Of a DNA stretch of 64,000 bases, positions 31,534 to 39,544 are shown piece after piece. The position numbers were made by a program, and so were the translations under genes. Every line of letters starts with the position of its first letter. Within the stretch, counting starts at the first letter, position 1. The stretch covers positions 3,363,058 through 3,427,057 of the forward strand of contig NZ_CP014224.1 in NCBI RefSeq assembly GCF_001697185.1, written 5' to 3'. The notes beneath the pieces were generated by a model that saw only the letters and a program-made list of their open reading frames with translations, had not been told where the DNA came from and ran no database searches. The DNA is from Wenyingzhuangia fucanilytica (GTDB taxonomy: Bacteria; Bacteroidota; Bacteroidia; Flavobacteriales; Flavobacteriaceae).

Positions 31534-31971
31534 ATGTTTAATTCAGATAAAAAGAAAGCATCTGGGCAACAAGATGATTTGGTTATGGAGAGAAATAGAA
31601 TTTCAAAGAAAACTACTTTTAAAGGAGAGATAATTTCTCAAGGAGATTTTAGAATTGACGGAACTATAGAAGGAGAGTTAACAACAACAGGAAAAATTAT
31701 CATAGGGCCAGACGGAAAGGTTTTTGGTAAGGTTAAGTGTGTTAATGCCGATATTGAAGGTTTTTTTGACGGACATTTGGAGGTGAAAAACTCACTGTGT
31801 TTAAAGCCTACTGCCAAGGTTTCAGGAGAAGTTTATATGGAGAGTTTAACCGTTGAACCAGGAGCAATTTTTAACGCAAACTGTAAAATGTTAAGCTCAA
31901 TTAAAGAATTAAATGCAAAAACAATTGAAGCCAAAGAAGAAAGAAAACAAGACGTTTCGGAAATTTCTTAG
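31534..31971 (+). CDS. Bactofilin-family cytoskeletal protein
   Basis: A 145-residue polymer-forming protein. The central beta-helix (residues about 28-115) shows the repeating IxGxGxIxG pattern: GEIISQGDFRIDGTIEGELTT, KIIIGPDGKVFGKVKC, NADIEGFFDGHLEVKNSLCL and AKVSGEVYMESLTVEPGAI. Flexible charged tails lie at both ends. Bactofilins form filaments at membranes and act as scaffolds for cell-wall enzymes or motility. It lies 33 bases after sprE, which fits a shared unit. The last 59 bases are also the start of the atpZ-like gene in another frame. Confidence 0.92.
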   Translation: MFNSDKKKASGQQDDLVMERNRISKKTTFKGEIISQGDFRIDGTIEGELTTTGKIIIGPDGKVFGKVKCVNADIEGFFDGHLEVKNSLCLKPTAKVSGEVYMESLTVEPGAIFNANCKMLSSIKELNAKTIEAKEERKQDVSEIS

Positions 31972-32152
31972 ATTTTCAGGAATTGGAGTTCAGTTGGGAG
32001 TTATGATGTATATAGCCTCTTTAGGAGGGAGCTATTTTGATACTAAATTTTCTTTTGAAAAACCGTGGTTTACATTGTTGTTTATAGTAGTTGCATTAGT
32101 AGTGTTTGTACTAATGTTAATGAAACAACTAAACAAACTTAATAACGAATAA
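31913..32152 (+). CDS. AtpZ/AtpI-family ATP synthase accessory protein
   Basis: A 79-residue protein with two membrane helices (residues about 27-47, VQLGVMMYIASLGGSYFD, and 53-73, FTLLFIVVALVVFVLML) and a basic N-terminus. This is the size and topology of the AtpZ/AtpI family, which helps assemble the F0 c-ring and may handle magnesium or calcium. The ATG at 31913 lies inside the bactofilin gene (59-bp overlap in a different frame), an unusually long overlap. A later start would cut the basic region before the first helix. The genes of F0 follow directly. Confidence 0.85.
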   Translation: MQKQLKPKKKENKTFRKFLRFSGIGVQLGVMMYIASLGGSYFDTKFSFEKPWFTLLFIVVALVVFVLMLMKQLNKLNNE

Positions 32153-32157
32153 TATTA

Positions 32158-32571
32158 ATGGTTAAAGATCATATAAAGAGTGCTGTTGGTTTACTTGTGT
32201 TAAATATTTTAGCATATTTATTACATTATTATTTAATTATTCCTTCAGTAGAGTTAACATCTATCCCAGTTTTAAACATACAATTGTCTTATTTAATTAA
32301 TGCAGCAGCATCTATTAGTATGTGTTCTGTAATTTATTTATTAAAGAAAAGTTTTGAATCTCAAATAGGGTTTATTTTTTTAGGATTAAGCGCTATCAAG
32401 ATGATTTTATTGTTTGTTTTATTAGATCCTACTAACGAATTAGGAACTGTAGCTAAGGCAGATGCCCTTGCCTTTTTTGTTCCTTTTGGATTGAATTTAG
32501 TGACAGAACTAATTTTTATAGTAAAAATGTTAAAAATTAGCGATTTAGCTAAAGAGTTACAGAAAAAATAA
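32158..32571 (+). CDS. Four-helix membrane protein of unknown function inside the ATP synthase operon
   Basis: A 137-residue protein with four predicted membrane segments (about 8-28, 38-60, 72-90, 100-122). No motif tied to a reaction is present. It begins six bases after the atpZ-like stop and precedes atpB. The same arrangement of a small four-helix protein between atpI/Z and atpB is, from memory, common in Flavobacteriia (possibly the DUF6168 family; not checked). By position and topology it could be the second accessory protein of F0 assembly, parallel to classic AtpI, but this is inference. Confidence 0.75.
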   Translation: MVKDHIKSAVGLLVLNILAYLLHYYLIIPSVELTSIPVLNIQLSYLINAAASISMCSVIYLLKKSFESQIGFIFLGLSAIKMILLFVLLDPTNELGTVAKADALAFFVPFGLNLVTELIFIVKMLKISDLAKELQKK

Positions 32572-32630
32572 AGTTTTTGAATTTTCAACAATTCAATGTT
32601 AAAAACTAATAGTTTTTTTAAATTATTGTT

Positions 32631-32638
32631 TACATTTG
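32631..32638 (+). promoter_or_regulatory. -7 promoter box for atpB
   Basis: TACATTTG (TAnnTTTG), 36 bases before the ATG at 32674, pointing to an internal promoter that would separate F0/F1 expression from the sprE-bactofilin part. No proper -33 TTG is visible. Confidence 0.45.
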
Positions 32639-32673
32639 CACAAATTTTGAAAACAATCAATATTCACGATAGA

Positions 32674-33843
32674 ATGATAGGAAAATTGAACCTAAAAGTT
32701 TTAGTGATGTTAGCGTTAGTATTAACATCATTTACCATGAATGCAAACGATGATCAGCATCAAACAAATGCTCATCATAATGAAGCAACTCATCAAGAGA
32801 ATAGTGAACATGCACATACTGCACTTCCACATTCTGAAGAAGAAGGTTACAATGATGGAGTTAATACCAAAGAAGAGGTAGACGCTTACATTCAACATCA
32901 CTTAGGTGATACTCACGATTTTGTGTTCTTTTCAGACGAAGCTACAGGTCACCACTACGGTTTTTCTTTGCCTGTTATTTTAGTAGATAATGGTTTAAAA
33001 GTGTTTATGTCTTCTGAGTTTCACCATGGAGAAAATGTAGTGAAAAAAGGAGATGCTCATTATAGATTATACCACGGTAAAATTTATAAAACAGATGCTG
33101 CAGGAACTATTAAGTATGATGAACACCACCATCCTACAAACGCAAAGCCATTAGATTTATCTATTACTAAAAACGTATTTTCAATTTTAGTGATTTCCGT
33201 TTTAATGTTGTTGTTATTTAGATCATTAGCTAAATCATATAAAAACGGACCAATTCCAACTGGATTTGCTAGAGTGTTAGAGCCTTTAGTAATTTTTGTT
33301 AGAGACGAAATTGCAAAGCCAAATATTGGAGAAAAGAAATACCGTAAATTTATGGGATTCTTATTAACAGTATTTTTCTTTATATGGATAACAAACTTAT
33401 TAGGGTTAACTCCATTAGGAATTAATGTAACGGGTAATATTGCTGTAACTTTATGTTTGGCTTTAATTACATTCTTTATAGTACAATTTAGTGGTAATAA
33501 AGATTACTGGAAACATATTTTTTGGATGCCAGGTGTACCTGTACCAATGAAGATTGTATTAGCTCCTATTGAAATTTTAGGAATGTTTACGAAACCGTTT
33601 TCATTATTAATACGTTTGTTTGCAAACATTACTGCAGGGCATACTGTTGTAATGGGATTATTAGCTGTAATATACGTTGGTAAAGAAGCTTTAGGAACAG
33701 GTGGAAGCATTGGTGTTTCTTTATTCTTAACTTTATTTATTAATATTATAGAATTATTAGTTGCTTTTTTACAAGCATACATATTTACCATGTTGTCTTC
33801 TTTGTTTATTGGTATGGCAGTAGAAGAACACGATCATCATTAA
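32674..33843 (+). CDS. atpB: ATP synthase F0 subunit a
   Basis: A 389-residue subunit a that forms the proton half-channels beside the c-ring. The essential arginine is in SLLIRLFANITAGHTVVM near residue 315, and the FIWITNLLGLTPLG helix lies near 235. Unlike the E. coli protein (271 residues) it has a cleavable-looking signal (VLVMLALVLTSFTMNA). A periplasmic N-terminal domain of about 145 residues follows, carrying 19 histidines (NAHHNEATH, YIQHHLGDTH, FHHGENV, DEHHHPTN), and the C-terminus is HDHH. Such extensions are usual in Bacteroidota, but the histidine load is striking. The start at 32674 follows a -7 box; a longer frame to 32596 is rejected. Confidence 0.93.
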   Translation: MIGKLNLKVLVMLALVLTSFTMNANDDQHQTNAHHNEATHQENSEHAHTALPHSEEEGYNDGVNTKEEVDAYIQHHLGDTHDFVFFSDEATGHHYGFSLPVILVDNGLKVFMSSEFHHGENVVKKGDAHYRLYHGKIYKTDAAGTIKYDEHHHPTNAKPLDLSITKNVFSILVISVLMLLLFRSLAKSYKNGPIPTGFARVLEPLVIFVRDEIAKPNIGEKKYRKFMGFLLTVFFFIWITNLLGLTPLGINVTGNIAVTLCLALITFFIVQFSGNKDYWKHIFWMPGVPVPMKIVLAPIEILGMFTKPFSLLIRLFANITAGHTVVMGLLAVIYVGKEALGTGGSIGVSLFLTLFINIIELLVAFLQAYIFTMLSSLFIGMAVEEHDHH

Positions 33844-33879
33844 GAATTTTTTTGTTTAATTATATATAAATCATTTATT

Positions 33880-34074
33880 ATGACAATTCCAGGATTAGTA
33901 GGAGCAGGTATCATCGTTATCGGTGCAGGATTAGGGTTAGGTAAAATTGGTGGTTCAGCAATGGACGCTATCGCTAGACAACCAGAAGCAGCTAACAAAA
34001 TTCAAACTGCTATGATTATCATCGGTGCCTTATTAGAAGGTTTAGCATTTGGTGCATTAATCTTAGGGAAATAA
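33880..34074 (+). CDS. atpE: ATP synthase F0 subunit c
   Basis: A 64-residue c subunit, two helices joined by the polar loop ARQPEAANK (residues 32-40). The ion-binding carboxylate is Glu53 in GALLEGLAFGALI. The residue after Glu is Gly, not the Ser/Thr of sodium-coupled c subunits, and helix 1 is the plain GAGLGLGKIGG pattern, so proton coupling is likely. A strong stem-loop follows the gene and may protect the mRNA, since many c copies are needed per complex. Confidence 0.97.
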   Translation: MTIPGLVGAGIIVIGAGLGLGKIGGSAMDAIARQPEAANKIQTAMIIIGALLEGLAFGALILGK

Positions 34075-34093
34075 TTTTTCCCCACTAAAAAAC

Positions 34094-34130
34094 AAACACT
34101 ATTTGTAACGGTTGGTTACAAATAGTGTTT
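34094..34130 (+). promoter_or_regulatory. Perfect 16-bp stem-loop between atpE and atpF
   Basis: AAACACTATTTGTAAC (34094-34109), loop GGTTG, GTTACAAATAGTGTTT (34115-34130). Only TTT follows before AAATT, so it is a poor terminator but a good RNA 3'-end stabiliser or partial attenuator for atpE. Confidence 0.75.
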
Positions 34131-34166
34131 AAATTAAACAGAACTAAAATTTTAAACATTATATAA

Positions 34167-34667
34167 ATGGATAAGTTAATTAACGATTTTTCATTTGGAT
34201 TATTTTTCTGGGTGGCAATTATTTTTGTTACTTTAATTTTGTTAATGCGTAAATTTGCTTGGAAGCCAATTTTAGAGGCATTAAACTCAAGAGAAGAGGG
34301 AATTTCAAATGCATTAAAAGCTGCAGAAAATGCAAAAAAAGAATTAGAAGCTTTAAACGCTGATAATCAAAAAATCTTAAAAGAAGCAAGAGCTGAAAGA
34401 GACACAATGTTAAAAGAAGCTCGCGAAATAAAAGAAAAAATTGTTTCTGAAGCAAAAGGTGAAGCAAATGCAGAAGCAGAGGCTATTATTACCAATGCAA
34501 AAGCAGCTATCGAATTAGAAAAACAAGCTGCTTTAACTGAGTTAAAAACTCAAGTTGCAGGAATTTCTATTGATATTGCAAAGAAAATAATTAAAAGTGA
34601 ATTAGCTTCAGAAGAAAACCAATTGGCTTTGGTAGAGAAATCTTTGAACGAAGTTATCTTAAACTAA
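34167..34667 (+). CDS. atpF: ATP synthase F0 subunit b
   Basis: A 166-residue peripheral-stalk subunit. A single N-terminal membrane helix (FSFGLFFWVAIIFVTLILL, residues 8-26) is followed by a long Lys/Glu/Ala-rich coiled coil (residues 35-160) that dimerises and holds the F1 head still. Length is normal (E. coli 156). It stops eight bases before atpH. Confidence 0.96.
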   Translation: MDKLINDFSFGLFFWVAIIFVTLILLMRKFAWKPILEALNSREEGISNALKAAENAKKELEALNADNQKILKEARAERDTMLKEAREIKEKIVSEAKGEANAEAEAIITNAKAAIELEKQAALTELKTQVAGISIDIAKKIIKSELASEENQLALVEKSLNEVILN

Positions 34668-34675
34668 TATAGAGC

Positions 34676-35230
34676 ATGAGTACAAGAGCAGCATTGCGAT
34701 ATGCAAAAGCGATCTTAAATCTTGCAGAAGACAATAAAAGCGAAGACGCAGTAAATGCAGATATGCAATTAATTGCCGCTACTATTGCTGAAAGTCAAGA
34801 CTTAGAGGTAATGTTAAAAAGCCCAATTGTAAAAACATCTGAAAAAGTAAATGCTTTAGAGGGGATTTTTGGAAAGCAAATTAACAGTTATTCTTTAGGA
34901 TTAATTAAGCTTTTAGGAGAAAAGAGACGTTTGGATATTTTAGCATTGGTATCAAAAAGTTACCAAACTATATACAACCATTCAAAATCTATTAAAGTAG
35001 CACAAGTAACTACTGCAGTTCCTTTAACAAAAGCTTTAGAATCAAAAGTAGTTGATAAAATTAAAGAGTTAACAGGAAGTGCAACATCTATAGAAAACAT
35101 CATCAATCCAGAAATTATTGGAGGTTTTGTTTTACGTATTGGAGATATTCAGTACGATGCTAGTGTTTCAAGAAGTTTAACATTGTTAGAAAGAAGTTTT
35201 GACAACAGTCAATTCATATCAAAAAATTAA
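34676..35230 (+). CDS. atpH: ATP synthase F1 subunit delta
   Basis: A 184-residue delta subunit that links the peripheral stalk to the alpha/beta crown. The N-terminal helical bundle begins [16 protein letters not shown]. The C-terminal signature is [24 protein letters not shown] near residue 140, which closely matches the family consensus. The start ([12 protein letters not shown]) fits, since Tyr9-Ala-Lys-Ala is the usual first helix. Confidence 0.96.
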   Translation: MSTRAALRYAKAILNLAEDNKSEDAVNADMQLIAATIAESQDLEVMLKSPIVKTSEKVNALEGIFGKQINSYSLGLIKLLGEKRRLDILALVSKSYQTIYNHSKSIKVAQVTTAVPLTKALESKVVDKIKELTGSATSIENIINPEIIGGFVLRIGDIQYDASVSRSLTLLERSFDNSQFISKN

Positions 35231-35256
35231 AAAATACATCAAATAATAAAAATAAG

Positions 35257-36831
35257 ATGGCAGCAATAAACCCAGCTGAAGTATCAGCAATTTTAAAAGA
35301 GCAGCTAACTAGTTTTGAATCTAAAGGTTCTTTAAACGAAGTTGGTACTGTATTACAAATTGGAGATGGTATTGCACGTGTATACGGATTAGCGAATGTG
35401 CAGTATGGTGAATTAGTAGAGTTTGAATCAGGTTTACAAGGAATTGTATTGAACTTGGAAGAGGATAATGCAGGAGTTGTATTATTAGGTCCTTCTTCTG
35501 AAGTATCAGAAGGTTCTACTGTAAAAAGAACTGAGAGAATTGCTTCTATCAATGTAGGTGAAGGAATTGTAGGACGTGTTGTTGATACCTTAGGTAATCC
35601 TATTGATGGTAAAGGTGCAATTGCAGGTGAAACTTTTGAAATGCCATTAGAGCGTAAAGCTCCTGGAGTTATTTTCCGTGAGCCAGTAACTGAGCCATTA
35701 CAAACAGGTATTAAATCTATTGATGCAATGATTCCTGTAGGACGTGGACAACGTGAGTTAATTATTGGTGACCGTCAAACAGGTAAATCTACTGTAGCTT
35801 TAGATACGATCATTAACCAAAAAGAGTTTTATGATGCTGGTGAGCCTGTTTACTGTATTTATGTAGCTGTTGGTCAAAAAGCATCTACTGTTGCAGGAAT
35901 TGTAAACTTATTAGAAGAAAAAGGTGCTTTAGCTTATACTACTATTGTAGCTGCTAACGCTTCAGATCCTGCTCCAATGCAGGTATATGCTCCATTTGCA
36001 GGTGCTGCAATTGGTGAGTACTTCCGTGATACTGGAAGACCAGCTTTAATTATTTATGATGATTTATCTAAGCAAGCTGTTGCATACCGTGAGATTTCTT
36101 TATTATTAAGAAGACCACCGGGACGTGAGGCTTACCCTGGAGATGTATTCTACTTACACTCAAGATTATTAGAGCGTTCTGCAAAAGTAATTGGAGATGA
36201 TTCAATTGCAACTAAAATGAACGATGCTCCAGCTTCTTTAGCAGGAAAAATTAAAGGAGGAGGTTCTTTAACTGCATTGCCAATTATTGAAACTCAAGCA
36301 GGAGACGTATCTGCATATATTCCAACTAACGTAATTTCTATTACTGATGGACAGATTTTCTTAGATGGAGATTTATTCAACTCTGGAGTTCGTCCTGCAA
36401 TTAACGTAGGTATTTCTGTATCTCGTGTAGGAGGTAACGCACAGATTAAATCTATGAAAAAAGTATCTGGTACTTTAAAGTTAGATCAAGCTGCTTTCCG
36501 TGAATTAGAAGCGTTTGCTAAGTTTGGTTCTGATTTAGATTCAGCTACTTTATCAGTAATCGAAAAAGGACAACGTAACGTTGAGATCTTAAAACAAGCT
36601 CAAAACGACCCTTATACTGTAGAAGATCAAATTGCAATTATTTATGCAGGTTCTAAAAACTTATTAAAGAATGTTCCTTTAAATAAAGTAAAAGAATTTG
36701 AAAGAGATTATATTGAATTTTTAAATGCAAAACATAGAGATGCTTTAGATTCATTAAAGTCTGGTAAATTAGAGCAATCTACTTTAGATGTTTTAACAGC
36801 TGTTGCTGCTGAAGTATCTTCAAAATATTAA
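35257..36831 (+). CDS. atpA: ATP synthase F1 subunit alpha
   Basis: A 524-residue alpha subunit with non-catalytic nucleotide site. The Walker [10 protein letters not shown] is at 171-179, the arginine finger region [19 protein letters not shown] near 388, and the alpha signature [23 protein letters not shown] lies near 250. Full length. Codon use here is richer in C-ending and CGT codons (CGTGAG, GGACGT) than in neighbouring genes, as expected for a highly expressed protein. atpG follows after 75 bases that hold a short inverted repeat. Confidence 0.98.
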   Translation: MAAINPAEVSAILKEQLTSFESKGSLNEVGTVLQIGDGIARVYGLANVQYGELVEFESGLQGIVLNLEEDNAGVVLLGPSSEVSEGSTVKRTERIASINVGEGIVGRVVDTLGNPIDGKGAIAGETFEMPLERKAPGVIFREPVTEPLQTGIKSIDAMIPVGRGQRELIIGDRQTGKSTVALDTIINQKEFYDAGEPVYCIYVAVGQKASTVAGIVNLLEEKGALAYTTIVAANASDPAPMQVYAPFAGAAIGEYFRDTGRPALIIYDDLSKQAVAYREISLLLRRPPGREAYPGDVFYLHSRLLERSAKVIGDDSIATKMNDAPASLAGKIKGGGSLTALPIIETQAGDVSAYIPTNVISITDGQIFLDGDLFNSGVRPAINVGISVSRVGGNAQIKSMKKVSGTLKLDQAAFRELEAFAKFGSDLDSATLSVIEKGQRNVEILKQAQNDPYTVEDQIAIIYAGSKNLLKNVPLNKVKEFERDYIEFLNAKHRDALDSLKSGKLEQSTLDVLTAVAAEVSSKY

Positions 36832-36844
36832 TAAAATAGTATTA

Positions 36845-36883
36845 AGTACAAAGTACATAGTTTAACGCTTTGTACTTTGTACT
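36845..36883 (+). repeat. Inverted repeat of GTACAAAGTAC-type units between atpA and atpG
   Basis: AGTACAAAGTACA (36845-36857) and its exact complement TGTACTTTGTACT (36871-36883) around a 13-nt loop, then CTAATTACTAATTACTG. No T tail, so not a simple terminator. It belongs to a style of short TAC/ATT repeats also seen at 6237-6270 and 18043-18075. Confidence 0.6.
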
Positions 36884-36906
36884 AATTACTAATTACTGAA
36901 AAGAGA

Positions 36907-37767
36907 ATGGCAAACTTAAAAGAAATTAGAAACAGAATTACCTCTATTGGCTCTACAATGAAAATTACGAGCGCAATGAAAATGGTATCTGCAGCAAAGT
37001 TAAAAAAAGCACAAGACGCTATTACTGCAATGCGTCCTTATGCCAATAAATTAACAGAGTTGTTACAAAATTTAAGTGCTACTTTAGATGGTGATGCTGG
37101 TGGTGTTTATGCTGAGCAGAGAGAAGTTTCTAAAGTTTTACTTGTTGTAGTTTCATCTAACAGAGGTTTGTGTGGTGGTTTTAACTCATCAATAATTAAA
37201 AAAACAGTACAAGTTATTTCTGAGAAATATCAAGGAAAGGAAATTGCATTGTATACTATAGGAAAGAAAGCAAATGATATTCTTTCTAAAAATTATACTG
37301 TTGTTAAGAACGATAGAGCTGTTTTTGATGATTTAACATTTAAGAATGTAACTGTTATTGCCGAAGAGTTAATGGAGTTATATGCTAAAGGTGATTATGA
37401 CAAAATTGAGATTGTATACAATGTGTTTAAAAATGCAGCAACTCAAATTGCAACTTTAGAGCAATTCTTACCTATCCAACCTGTAGAAGTTGAAGGAAAT
37501 GTATCTTCTGATTATATTTTTGAACCTTCTAAAGAAGAAATAGTAGAAACATTAATTCCTAAATCTTTAAAAACTCAATTGTACAAAGCAATTAGAGATT
37601 CTTTTGCTGCTGAGCACGGTGCTCGTATGACTGCAATGCACAAAGCAACAGATAACGCTAAAGATTTAAGAGACGACTTATTGTTGACTTATAACAAAGC
37701 TCGTCAAGCTGCTATTACAGGTGAAATATTAGAAATTGTTGGTGGTGCAGAAGCCCTAAACAATTAA
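36907..37767 (+). CDS. atpG: ATP synthase F1 subunit gamma
   Basis: A 286-residue central rotor shaft. The N-terminal helix NRITSIGSTMKITSAMKMVSAAKL, the conserved SNRGLCGGFNSSI near residue 79 and the C-terminal ITGEILEIVGGAEAL are all canonical. Last gene of the operon. The genes for beta and epsilon (atpD, atpC) are not here; in Bacteroidota they usually form a separate unit. Confidence 0.97.
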   Translation: MANLKEIRNRITSIGSTMKITSAMKMVSAAKLKKAQDAITAMRPYANKLTELLQNLSATLDGDAGGVYAEQREVSKVLLVVVSSNRGLCGGFNSSIIKKTVQVISEKYQGKEIALYTIGKKANDILSKNYTVVKNDRAVFDDLTFKNVTVIAEELMELYAKGDYDKIEIVYNVFKNAATQIATLEQFLPIQPVEVEGNVSSDYIFEPSKEEIVETLIPKSLKTQLYKAIRDSFAAEHGARMTAMHKATDNAKDLRDDLLLTYNKARQAAITGEILEIVGGAEALNN

Positions 37768-37823
37768 TATCATTACAGAAAATTTAAATCTTAACCTAAA
37801 GATTTATTTTTGATAATATTTTT

Positions 37824-37857
37824 AAACCGATTCATTTTATAAAATGAATCGGTTTTT
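37824..37857 (+). terminator. Terminator of the ATP synthase operon
   Basis: A perfect 32-nt palindrome with 16-nt arms AAACCGATTCATTTTA / TAAAATGAATCGGTTT (37824-37855), followed by TT. Confidence 0.85.
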
Positions 37858-37915
37858 GTATTTTCTCACTCGTTTAAAAATAAGGCACTAAGCCGTAATT
37901 TTTTTTCGTATTGCT

Positions 37916-38425
37916 ATGAAAATATTACCTATAATTTGTTTTCTGTTTTTTCAATTGTCATTTGCTCAAGAGATAAAACAAAAGGAAGAGTCACATACTT
38001 TTTTAAGAACCCTTTGGGGGGTTAACCCAGAGAATGGTGTTAAGTTTTTACCTTTTGCCACCCATTTTCAAAAATCAGAAAATCCATTCATACACGGTAC
38101 ATTTTATACTGCTGCCAATTATAAATCTATTGAGTTAGCACTTTTTAATAATTCGTATAATGATTTTGCGATGTCTTTGTTTTTTCTGAGAAAAATCATA
38201 CTGTCTAAACGGTTTTCTATAGACTACGGAGGAGGTTTTTTATATGGTTATAAAGGAAGGTTGCAAAATATTAAATCAATTCCCTTACACGATACTTTTT
38301 TGTATTCAGGAAATTTAAATCCAACCTATGGAGTTGGTTTAGAATATAAGCTATCAAAAAAAATTGCGATTTCTGCCATGACCAATCCTGCAGTAATTAT
38401 TTATGGACTAAAATATTTTTGGTAA
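37916..38425 (+). CDS. Exported protein, probably small outer-membrane beta-barrel, function unknown
   Basis: A 169-residue protein with a type I signal peptide (MKILPIICFLFFQLSFAQ). The mature part alternates hydrophobic and polar residues in short strands with aromatic girdles (HGTFYTAANYKSIELALFNNS, FSIDYGGGFLYGYKGRL, TYGVGLEYKLSKKIAISAM) and ends in an aromatic residue (GLKYFW). This is the pattern of an eight-stranded barrel. The size and order of strands vaguely recall PagP-type lipid-modifying enzymes, but no catalytic residues can be matched, so I leave it unnamed. Monocistronic, between the atp terminator and the phosphoesterase. Confidence 0.65.
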   Translation: MKILPIICFLFFQLSFAQEIKQKEESHTFLRTLWGVNPENGVKFLPFATHFQKSENPFIHGTFYTAANYKSIELALFNNSYNDFAMSLFFLRKIILSKRFSIDYGGGFLYGYKGRLQNIKSIPLHDTFLYSGNLNPTYGVGLEYKLSKKIAISAMTNPAVIIYGLKYFW

Positions 38426-38510
38426 AAAAGTTATTAATCTTAGGTTAAGATCGTTTTCTAACTCTGTAGTTTTTTGTTTTATATGTATATTTAAAGCTTA
38501 AAAAATAAAT

Positions 38511-39236
38511 ATGGGCAGAACGTTAGTTATAGGAGATATTCACGGTGGCTTAAAAGCTCTAGATCAAGTATTAGAGAGAGCAGAGGTAACTACAGATGAT
38601 TTACTTATCTTTTTAGGGGATTATGTTGATGGTTGGGGACAAGCTTTTGAAGTGATTAATAGATTGATTTCCTTAAAATCATCACATGATTGTATATTTC
38701 TTAGAGGGAATCACGATGAATTGTTTTACGATTGGTTAACAAAATCAAAAGACAATCCTAATTGGTTACATCACGGAGGACAAGCAACTATAAATTCTTA
38801 TGCCGATAGACCTTATAATTTTATCAAAATACACATAAACTTTTTAGAAAACTTAGAGAATTATTATTTAGATAATCAAAATAGGTTATTTATTCATGCA
38901 GGTTTTACCAACGTAAGAGGAGTAGAAGAAGAACATTTTACCAAAATGTTTTACTGGGATAGATCTTTATGGGAAATGGCTTTAGCGAGTAGAAATTTAC
39001 CTTTAGAAGATGAATTTTATCCTGAGAGATTAAAGTTGTACAAAGAAATTTTTATTGGACATACGGCTTTATCAAAAATTAATATTAGCCAACCCTTAAA
39101 CGTGGCAAATGTTTGGAATATTGATACAGGAGCTGCTTTTACCAATCCTTTAACCATTATGGATATAGACACTAAGGAGTTTTGGCAGAGTGATCCGTTA
39201 CCAAGTTTATACCCTAATGAGAAGGGAAGAAATTAA
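38511..39236 (+). CDS. Calcineurin-like metallophosphoesterase (PP2A/ApaH-like)
   Basis: A 241-residue cytoplasmic phosphatase. The bimetal motifs are complete: GDIHGG at residue 8, GDYVDGWG near 41, RGNHDE near 68, and His-containing GHTAL near 184 plus FIHAGFTN near 125. The group includes protein Ser/Thr phosphatases and diadenosine-tetraphosphate hydrolases; the substrate is not evident from sequence. No signal peptide. Its own leader of about 85 bases has no clear promoter box. Confidence 0.88.
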   Translation: MGRTLVIGDIHGGLKALDQVLERAEVTTDDLLIFLGDYVDGWGQAFEVINRLISLKSSHDCIFLRGNHDELFYDWLTKSKDNPNWLHHGGQATINSYADRPYNFIKIHINFLENLENYYLDNQNRLFIHAGFTNVRGVEEEHFTKMFYWDRSLWEMALASRNLPLEDEFYPERLKLYKEIFIGHTALSKINISQPLNVANVWNIDTGAAFTNPLTIMDIDTKEFWQSDPLPSLYPNEKGRN

Positions 39237-39294
39237 TTAGAACGATACCTTTTAAAAAACACTTTTTAAGCAATTAAGTAACGATAACTTTTAT

Positions 39295-39302
39295 TACTTT
39301 TG
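39295..39302 (+). promoter_or_regulatory. -7 promoter box upstream of the 69-residue membrane protein and trmB
   Basis: TACTTTTG (TAnnTTTG), 23 bases before the ATG at 39326. No TTG at -33. Confidence 0.45.
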
Positions 39303-39325
39303 CCTTGCATTAAAATATTATCATT

Positions 39326-39535
39326 ATGATCGCATTAAATATCTTTCACGCCATAGACGATTTATTTACAAAAGGATTATTCTTACCGTTTAAAGCATTA
39401 CGTTTTAGTGGTTCTTGGTGGGGATCTAACGCAATTAACTTTGTTTTTGTAGTAGTGGCATTAGTATACTTTGCTTATTGGATGAAAGAATCTAAAAAGT
39501 TTAAAGATACAGATACTGAAGATTTACCAAAATAA
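39326..39535 (+). CDS. Small single-helix membrane protein (DUF6341-like) upstream of trmB
   Basis: A 69-residue protein with an amphipathic N-terminus (FHAIDDLFTKGLFLPFKALR), one membrane helix (residues about 35-52, INFVFVVVALVYFAYWM) and an acidic C-terminus (DTDTEDLPK). From memory, very similar small proteins next to trmB occur across Flavobacteriaceae and have sometimes been mislabelled as phosphoribosyltransferase. No function is known. It lies nine bases before the trmB start, with a -7 box in front, so it is probably translated and co-transcribed with trmB. Confidence 0.75.
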   Translation: MIALNIFHAIDDLFTKGLFLPFKALRFSGSWWGSNAINFVFVVVALVYFAYWMKESKKFKDTDTEDLPK

Positions 39536-39544
39536 GAAACTAGA

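Noticed and set aside
33880..34074. Sodium-coupled c subunit
   Set aside because: The residue following the ion-binding Glu53 is Gly and the helix 1 Gln typical of sodium c-rings is missing, so proton coupling is more likely.
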